Source: Paracyclopina nana (Eukaryota; Arthropoda; Copepoda; Cyclopoida; Cyclopettidae). Taken from it: a stretch of 64,000 nt of DNA. Shown in pieces: positions 57,355 to 64,000 of the stretch (the first letter of the stretch is position 1; the number at the start of each line of letters is the position of its first letter). The stretch covers positions 1,550,001 through 1,614,000 of the forward strand of contig JAGUCH010000005.1 in the NCBI GenBank assembly GCA_019096065.1, written 5' to 3'. The position numbers were made by a program, and so were the translations under genes. Below the pieces are notes generated by a model. The model did not search any database and was not told where the DNA came from. It was given only the letters and a program-made list of their open reading frames with translations.

Positions 57355-59487
57355 TATATACTCTAATAACTAATTGACTTCAATTGAGAGGATTTTATAA
57401 AATTATTTCATCTGCTTTTTGTGGCGTTTCTTTGGTATAAAATTGGGGGTTTTCTGCCCAAAAGTGATCATTAATCATTTTTTTCAGTAAAGTATACAAA
57501 CCATTCTACTAACCTTCCCTTCTGTTGATGTTTTTCATTTTTTAAAAGAAATCCCAAATGGGGCCTCTAGCCAATTTTCTTTCCTTGTAGATCCCAAACT
57601 TTTATCAACTCTTATAAAAAAGGTCTGTAGAAGACCTGAAAAAATCCCAGCCCAGGCTTTTGTTTGAACAAAAAACCAACTTGATGATGGTGATGTGCAT
57701 TTTGGCGGAAAAGGAAATTCAAGCTAAAAAGCAGAAGAAGTTGGTTGGCTGAACCTCTCTTGAGGGAAAAGTGAAAGTCAGGCCTTTCATCGCGTATCCT
57801 GGTGAATGAGATGGTAATCACTTCCAATTCACCGCTTGGAATAGGTTAAAAAGGGATCTTTTGTAGATGCACAATATACTGCGCATCCCATTACGAAATA
57901 TGCTCCTATTACGTCACAAGTCTTGTAAGGAAATCTTCTTTATCAAAAGATGATGGCATGCTAATACACGAGTAGCATAATACTACTACAACTAGAATAC
58001 ATTTGATGTATGAATGTATTCTATGTGTAATACATCTCCTTCAACTGTATCGGAGCCATTTTCAAATCTACTGAATGTATTGCAAGCAGTTTCCAGAATA
58101 CTAAAAAATGCTGCTTTTTCAAATTCAATAAATGTGTGAATGTGTTTATTACATCAATAATATCTTGCAGGGTGTCCCAGTGCAGTGAAAGTATTTTACT
58201 AGGCCATACTGTGCACAATTTATGTGTACCCGAAACCACAATTTCCGCCATAGAGCAGCGAGCTTTCTTATCTGGCAGTGGAGCGCACAATAATAATTTG
58301 TTGTCATGTAAAAGCTTCATTTTACGTTTCATTTCCTGCTTTCACCGCCCAAAAGATTTCTGGTCGAGATACTCGAGTAACATTTCATAGTACATTTTGC
58401 TATATAAAGGGATCCCAGCTGCCATCCTTTTTTCTTCTTCTAGATTCGCTTCAGTGGTCACGACCAATCGCTATTTTGTGCCCAAGGTCTTATACTACTA
58501 TGTGCATGCGTGGAGTGAGAGGCCCACTTTTTTGCTTTTACTGACCCCTAAAAGACATGACCACCGAAAATCCGAAAGATCACGAGGAACTGTCGAGCTG
58601 TGGATTTTACGTAAACGATGGCTACAAATTGACCAGCTGAGAAAGAACAGGATTACACGACTGCTGTGGTGAAGGAGGCAATTTAGCCTGCTTTGGCCAC
58701 TGTGGCTTAAGTGGCACTGAAGCAGACAGCCACAGTGTGATTGCAAAAAAGCACATTTCCACAAATGGCCATGATTTCTAGTGCGTAGCTATTTAGGGTA
58801 AATACCATTTGTTATTTTACGCGCAGAACCAAAAAAATTAGTGAATGAAGCCCAATTTGCTAAAAGCTTTTCTCTGGCCTCAAATCTGAGCAAAAGTGAT
58901 AAAAATAGCTGTTTTCAAAATTGACCTTAATAACATTCGTTTGTTGACTCTGTTAAATATACTTGCTGATTATTTCCATTTCAAAGAAAGATTCATGTTT
59001 TATTTTTCATGGCATATAAACGTTCCTTTATTCTGTATCCAAGAAAGCTTTGGCCAGTTGGAAAGACAGATTCATGGCAAAAGCCTTTTGACGTCAGACC
59101 AACTCACCTTCATTTTTTCTCGCGCGCAGGCTATGGAAACTTTCCAAAATGCACAAGAAGAAGAAGAGAAAAAGAAACAGCAAACCAACACATCTTGCTA
59201 CCATGTACTTCAAATAATTGCTCTTTCTTTCAATCGTCTGTCAGCAAAAGCCCGCTGAAAAATTGGACTTAACTACTTTGGGACACCCTGTTTAGACAGA
59301 AATGTACACAATGTTATGGAACAATATGTTTGCTCATTGTCTAAAAGGTCTGTCATCTGCAGTCCTCCATATAAATTACATTTCTAAAATTAATAATTCC
59401 CTTTGAAAGCGAAAGAATTAAAGTTATTGTATGGCTCACGCTTCTAAGTGCTTAATCTTCGAAATCGAAAGCCTCGAGTGAAAATTG
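57355..59487. other. no gene seen
   Basis: AT-rich sequence with several open frames of 60-120 codons on both strands that have no protein-like composition, no conserved motif and no matching splice sites. I find no convincing repeat. Confidence 0.4.
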
Positions 59488-59673
59488 ATGGCACATGCAA
59501 CGTTGAAAGGGAAAAATTCGATTTCGGCCTCCTTCTTCTTCCTTTTGCTCGTGGTCCCAGTTTTTGGAAAGCATGACTTGAATGAAAATAGAACGAGCAG
59601 ATATTTTTCTCGTGAAAAATGGAATCCATGGCTTGGGTTTAACGAGTTCTCTGCTCGGGAGTTCAGGGCCTAA
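59488..59673 (+). CDS. possible small secreted peptide precursor
   Basis: ATG at 59488 opens 61 codons. A hydrophobic core (SASFFFLLLVVPVFG) after a short basic head looks like a signal peptide, with cleavage likely near FG|KH. The remainder, with RTSRYFSREKWNPWLGF and a tail ending in EFRA, is short and charged, without Cys and without a dibasic site. Not recognised. It could be a single-exon peptide hormone precursor, the first exon of a larger secreted protein, or a chance frame. It ends 120 bp before a retroelement LTR. Confidence 0.35.
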   Translation: MAHATLKGKNSISASFFFLLLVVPVFGKHDLNENRTSRYFSREKWNPWLGFNEFSAREFRA

Positions 59674-59792
59674 AAATCAGCTACAACAGCTCATGTTCAC
59701 AGTGCACAAATTTGAGCACGAGCTCAGATAAGCAGCATACAATTAAGTACCTCAGTTCAAGCTAAGCAACGTTCTTGAGGCTACTCTAACCA

Positions 59793-59997
59793 TGTAGGTG
59801 TAGGGGTTCGAACACTCTGAGACCTACGCGTTACACCTTACTAACTTATAGCTTATAAGACTCCATCTTAGTTGGAAGGATATATGTCGTCGAGCTGTTT
59901 GCTCGCGCATAGTCGTTTATTTACTGCTGTACAATTGTAGTGCTACCGCACGAGAGGAGGCAAGAGCGCAGGTGCGCAGGCTCGGGATCCTGCTACA
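59793..59997 (-). mobile_element. 3' LTR of a Ty3/gypsy-like retroelement
   Basis: On the minus strand the LTR starts TGTAGCAGGATCC just after a purine-rich tract (AATAGGGGGAAAT, about 59998-60010) and ends CACCTACA at 59793, giving the usual TG...CA ends. It contains a minus-strand AATAAA (59916-59921), as expected for LTR polyadenylation. Length about 205 bp. The left boundary is a best guess, because the matching 5' LTR is outside the window. Confidence 0.6.
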
Positions 59998-60005
59998 ATT
60001 TCCCC

Positions 60006-62541
60006 CTATTGAAGCGTGGCCGTGTCCTCACGGCGCAATGCTGGCACCCTATGTCGGGGGGATCCCGCGGCCGGAGGTACAGGGGAGATAGGTGGACCAG
60101 TGGTCGCTCCTCCTTCCATCGGTGACTTCAGGGGCGTCGAGGTCGCGGAGGCCACAGTATTGGGCGCCGGAGCCGAGGGAAGCACAGCCATAATGTAGTT
60201 GTGCATAGTCTCGTTCTGCCTCGCCAGCGCGTCGACCTGCGCCTGCAGGTTCCGGTAGAGGCCGTCTTGTTCTTTAAATAGAGCCTCCTTCATGCGTTGG
60301 CGGAATCCAGTTCGGCGGGGTCCATCGGTTTCTCCCGGTTCTGCGACCCCGTACTTAGGGGGTGCCTCGTCGTCATCCTCTTCGTCTCCGTCGCTGAGGG
60401 CGGCCAGGGGGTACGCCTCGGGTCCTTCTCGGTTTCGAGGTCGGCGCCTGCCGCGTGTTGGGGGTTGATCCTCGTCATCGTCGTCCCCGCCAGGGAATAG
60501 GATCTGGTCGTGCCCAAGGTTGGTAAGACCGCCACGGCATCTCGACCATCAGGAAGGCCGATGCCACAGAGCCAAGAACATCCACCAACCCAATCCGCGC
60601 CGTCGGGTACAGGATGATCATCCGGATGACGGCCCGAGGATCAACTTGATCAGGCCGATGGTGATGAGAGTCCCGGTGAAGTAGGAATAATACTTCCCAC
60701 TGAGCTGAAGAAAGGAATAATTGCGCTGCCGACATGATCCACCATTTGATCAATGTCTTCCTGCGCCCATAGCGTAGCCGACCTGCTGCCCGTGATAAGC
60801 GAAAGCCAGGAGCACGCATTAGTGATAGTGTTCACCACGGCCTCCCGACTGCTAAACAAGTGGAGGTAGAGGATATGGTTAGCCCGCTGTCTCTGCCGAG
60901 AACACTCCACCCCTAGTCCTCGACTGATGTCGTAATGTCCGCTCCGGGAGCCGCGTCCGACATGGGGTTGAGTTGCGTAGGGGCAATACAGGCGTGGATC
61001 TGGGGGTAGCGCACATCCACTGATTGTGGATCTTCCATTTAATCGGGGTGATGGAATCGCATGGGACCACGCTGGGCCGGGCCAGTCAGCACAAAGGAGA
61101 GAGGGTCCGCTAATCGTGTCTCGTTGTTCACCAGCACAGGAATCTCCTGCGCGCAGTTTGCAATAGACCTGGTGACGGCTTGCACCGGGTAGCAGGAGGT
61201 AACATAGGCTACAGCCCCGGCACGGGTGACTAGATGGCCTGGTCCGTGGCTATCAAGGGTGGCGATGATGAGGAGCCGAAGCCATACTCTGCAGCTTGGA
61301 GTGCAGGATCGCTCGTCTGCTTGCAAATAAGTTCCTGGAGGAACTTGAACCGGTCCTGGATATGCAGCGCATGCTGCAATGCACGAATGCCAGCTGTGTC
61401 TGTATATTCGCACCGCCCATGTCCTCCGGGTGAAGGTACTTGGCTTGGAGGGGTCCATCCCCGGGTCCCACGATCAAGACGGCGAAGTCAGCGGAGCTGA
61501 GTGGTGAACAGCCGCCGCTGGCACATGGACTGCACGCCTTGAGGACGAATCCCGCGAACCGCGATTCTTCTTCGTGGGCAAGGAGGAGCAGGTCTCCTAG
61601 GTGACTCGCTGCCGCTGAAGCTGACGAAAGGCGGTGAGGATACAGAATGGCCGGCCCCTTGTATACTTCGCTCAGTTCATCTTCGCAACGGGGGTCTTGC
61701 GCTAGGCCACACAATGGTGCCTTCAAGGCGTCGTCCTGCACGATCAAGTCCTGGAAGTTGGCTGTAAGGTGGTTGGAGAAGACCACCCGCCCATTGGCCG
61801 TGTTTAGCTTCCGTCAGATCGGCTCCACCAGCGCGTGGATCGTGGTGGTTTCATACGATTTGTAGAATGTCACGCCACCACTGATGAAAGTAGTCGTCGT
61901 GGCATTTGTGATCCTTATCGAGCCCACCCTTGGAGAAGTATGACAGGGACACGGGGGTATTGAGCGTGACTTGGACCTTCTTATTTTCCACCAGCAGGAA
62001 GCGCCGCGGCGTCTCGGCAGGCTTGCGGCGTTACCAGGTAGGGCCTATTTACGTCCGTCATTTGACTCCCATAACTGATGCTATCATATCCGCAGCTTGT
62101 GCAACTTCCCGCCGATATGTGCACTGCACCGGTATGCCTTAACGGAGAGGGTTGAGGCCGTCTGCAGTACCTGGAATCGTGATATTAACCGCGACTGGTA
62201 AGAGCTGCGAATATCTTCACAGAGTTCAGGCTGGCTCAGGTCGATGGCTTCGTGCATGGCATCGGGTGTGCGCAGTCATAGGTGGTGAACGAGGTCACCT
62301 TGGCGTCTGGGGTGTACAAATCGGCTGGTCGTGGTGACTGCCCCGGGAAGGCTGCTGCTTGGGCCACCTGCTGAGGAGGATCCAGTAGCTGTATCCAAAG
62401 AAGACGAGGAGCATCAGCGTGGGACTGCACAAACAATGACCTGGATGCATGGTAGACGCATTTAGCACGTAGTGGTGAGCTAGTGTACACTTTATAAATT
62501 CCTTTCGCTAGGAGGTAGTTGGTTATTAACTCAGACTGCAA
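60006..62541 (-). pseudogene. env-like third gene of the retroelement, broken
   Basis: Between the integrase end and the 3' LTR, minus-strand coding sense runs through several frames. Visible are a Cys-containing ectodomain-like part, a hydrophobic membrane-anchor-like stretch at about 60625-60690, a strongly acidic tail with a Glu/Asp run near 60370-60480, and a final Gln-rich helix. Frame changes occur at several points (for example near 61460 and 60880-61060), so no intact product exists. Position and layout suit an env gene of the errantivirus type; similarity to a known env was not shown. Confidence 0.4.
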
Positions 62542-62885
62542 GAGAGATGGTAAATGATTATTATACGCTTGTTTGTCTTGTTAGTGTTTGCGCCCGAATG
62601 TCATGGTTTATATAGCATGAGCATGTGTTAATAATGCAGTTATGATACATATGTGATGTGAAATATGGCATGAATGTGGCATAAATGTGTGTGCACCCCC
62701 CCAAACTTTGTCATGAGGGAGCAATATTGGTGCGTATGATAGCCTTTTTGCACTTGGTTTGTATTAGTCCTGGAACACGTCGCCGCACGTTTGCGGTAGT
62801 AGCTGACGGTGCCGATGATGATGTTGAGTGAGAGGCCTCTTTGATCGGTGACGGAATGGACGGTCGAAGAGGTAGTGGCCGCGTT
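62542..62885. other. pol-env junction of the retroelement
   Basis: No clear frame between the env-like remnant and the end of pol. The stretch 62560-62760 is AT-richer than the rest and may be the spacer. Confidence 0.3.
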
Positions 62886-64000
62886 CTAGCGGCGGGAGTA
62901 GATATCTAGTAGCTTGATGCACGGTTGGCGGGTTGTCTTGCAAATGCTGCAGTGGCAACGATTCTCGCCGGTCGTGCTTCTCCTGTCACCGCTGCGTGTT
63001 TTGGATCTAGACCGTTTGGTGACCGCCTCTGGTCCACCTAAGAATCTCTCGGTGTCAGCCTGCAACATTTCTGCATTTGATCGTCGTTTCCTTTTCACCA
63101 CTGCGCTAGTGCGCCTGGGCTCATCATCATCTGTAGGAGGGCTTGGCAGTTGCGGAGTATTCTGTGGAGACTCATTATCCGTGTGGATGGGCGTTCATCC
63201 GGATCGGATTGGTACCGGGTGCAGTCGACTCAGGTATCGTGGGGTCGCTGTTGAAGGCCGGGATGGGGTCATCTCGGGCTTCTGGGAACCCATATTCTCT
63301 GTCCGTCGGCCACCGCATATTCATAAGGTACAGCGAGGTTGGCATTAGCGGGCTCCGCCGCGATTTCATGTGGTGGGTCCGCGAGGAATCTGGCGGATTC
63401 ACACCTAACATGGACAGATCCAAATCCTCGGCCGGTGGTGCAGTAGACACATTGCCTTGATCTTGGTCAGGTGGGATGTACAACTTAAGGCGGCTCACCG
63501 AGACGACCTGGTTCCGCGCCGAGCCCAAGATGGGTCTGGTGCTATTTCGTAAGTGAGCTCGTTCACTCGTTTTTCAATTGTCCACGGTCCCGTCCAGAAG
63601 GTTTGTAGCTTCTTGGAGATGCGTGGAATAACCTTCGGGGTGAACAGCCACACTTTCTGTCCCACTACGAACGCACGCTTGTCCAGGTGATAAGCCCGTC
63701 GTTGTCGCTCGATCGAGTTGGAGATGTTCTTCCTTGCCCATTCATGCGCCAGTTGTATTCGCTCCTTCAGTTGCTTGGCGAATCGCCTGCTTGCGTGGCC
63801 TTTGCTACAGCCGGCCGCGGGTCCCCAAAGATCAAGTCCAGGTTGGTCGACGGTTGGCGACCGAAAACCATTTCATATGGTGCCATGCCCGTGGAGCGGT
63901 TCTTGGTACGGAGGACGAAGAGGGCTTAAGGAACCACTCGGCCCAGTCCGTGTATCGACCTTTGACCATCTTCCTGATGAGCTCGTTGAGATCCCGATGC
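62886..64000 (-). pseudogene. Ty3/gypsy-like pol, integrase C-terminal part, frameshifted, continuing outside window
   Basis: Minus-strand translation in shifting frames gives APYEMVFGRQP, then AYHLDKRAFVVGQKVWLF and, in a further frame, VVSVSRLKLYIPPDQ. These are hallmarks of the integrase core end and the C-terminal domain of Ty3/gypsy elements (M-x-P-F/Y-E, G-x-x-V-W, V-S-x-x-R-L-K). At least two frame breaks lie between 63460 and 64000. GC content and CpG frequency are visibly higher than in the host genes. Reverse transcriptase and gag would lie right of the window. Confidence 0.75.

Noticed and set aside
58397..58672. 91-codon plus-strand frame
   Set aside because: No ATG-supported homology, odd composition, and overlapping frames of similar length on the other strand.
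59795..59830. GGTTCGAAC word looking like a tRNA B box
   Set aside because: No matching stems, A box or acceptor could be found around it; it lies inside the LTR.

Overview
This is animal nuclear DNA. Genes are broken by GT-AG introns, many only 54-60 bp long, and include APC, TANC/rolling pebbles, DEG/ENaC channels, mitochondrial GCAT and a neuropeptide precursor. A neuropeptide F ending RPRFamide points to a protostome. An APC that keeps a C-terminal PDZ ligand, together with a small four-helix membrane protein of arthropod type, suggests a non-insect panarthropod or close relative. This placement is inference; no species can be named from the sequence.

Layout. 1-5320 (+): the 3' end of a TANC gene (STAND NTPase, ankyrin, TPR), whose last coding exon is cut by a 1.1 kb inverted-repeat element. 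5585-6028 (+): small 4-TM protein. 6162-8513 (-): GCAT (2-amino-3-ketobutyrate CoA ligase), head to head with 9058-9954 (+), a stand-alone NUDT9/TRPM2-tail homologue with a degraded Nudix box. 10753-37994 (+): a complete APC gene with a 15 kb first major intron that holds an alternative first coding exon (23921-24502). 38471-41092 (-): a large DEG/ENaC channel gene, tail to tail with APC, with a decayed copy of its last exon at 38085-38392. 41093-47304: a 6.2 kb foldback element that appears to split TM1 of that channel. 48665-49000 (-): a small secreted Kazal-like protein. 49.5-52.5 kb: a dense cluster of MITEs. 53123-54428 (+): a three-exon neuropeptide F precursor. 54976-56318 (-): a second, short DEG/ENaC gene. 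56.8-59.7 kb: two palindromic MITEs and a possible small secreted peptide. 59793 to the right edge (-): the 3' part of a Ty3/gypsy-like element (LTR, env-like remnant, integrase end), visibly richer in GC than the rest.

The genes do not form a pathway. The theme is a modest set of conserved genes heavily remodelled by small inverted-repeat DNA transposons. Two insertions sit in or beside coding exons (TANC tail, channel TM1) and several families show near-identical copies, so transposition looks recent. The most informative finds are the neuropeptide F gene, the second APC N-terminus, and the two insertions with footprints that keep reading frame when the element and one target-site copy are subtracted.
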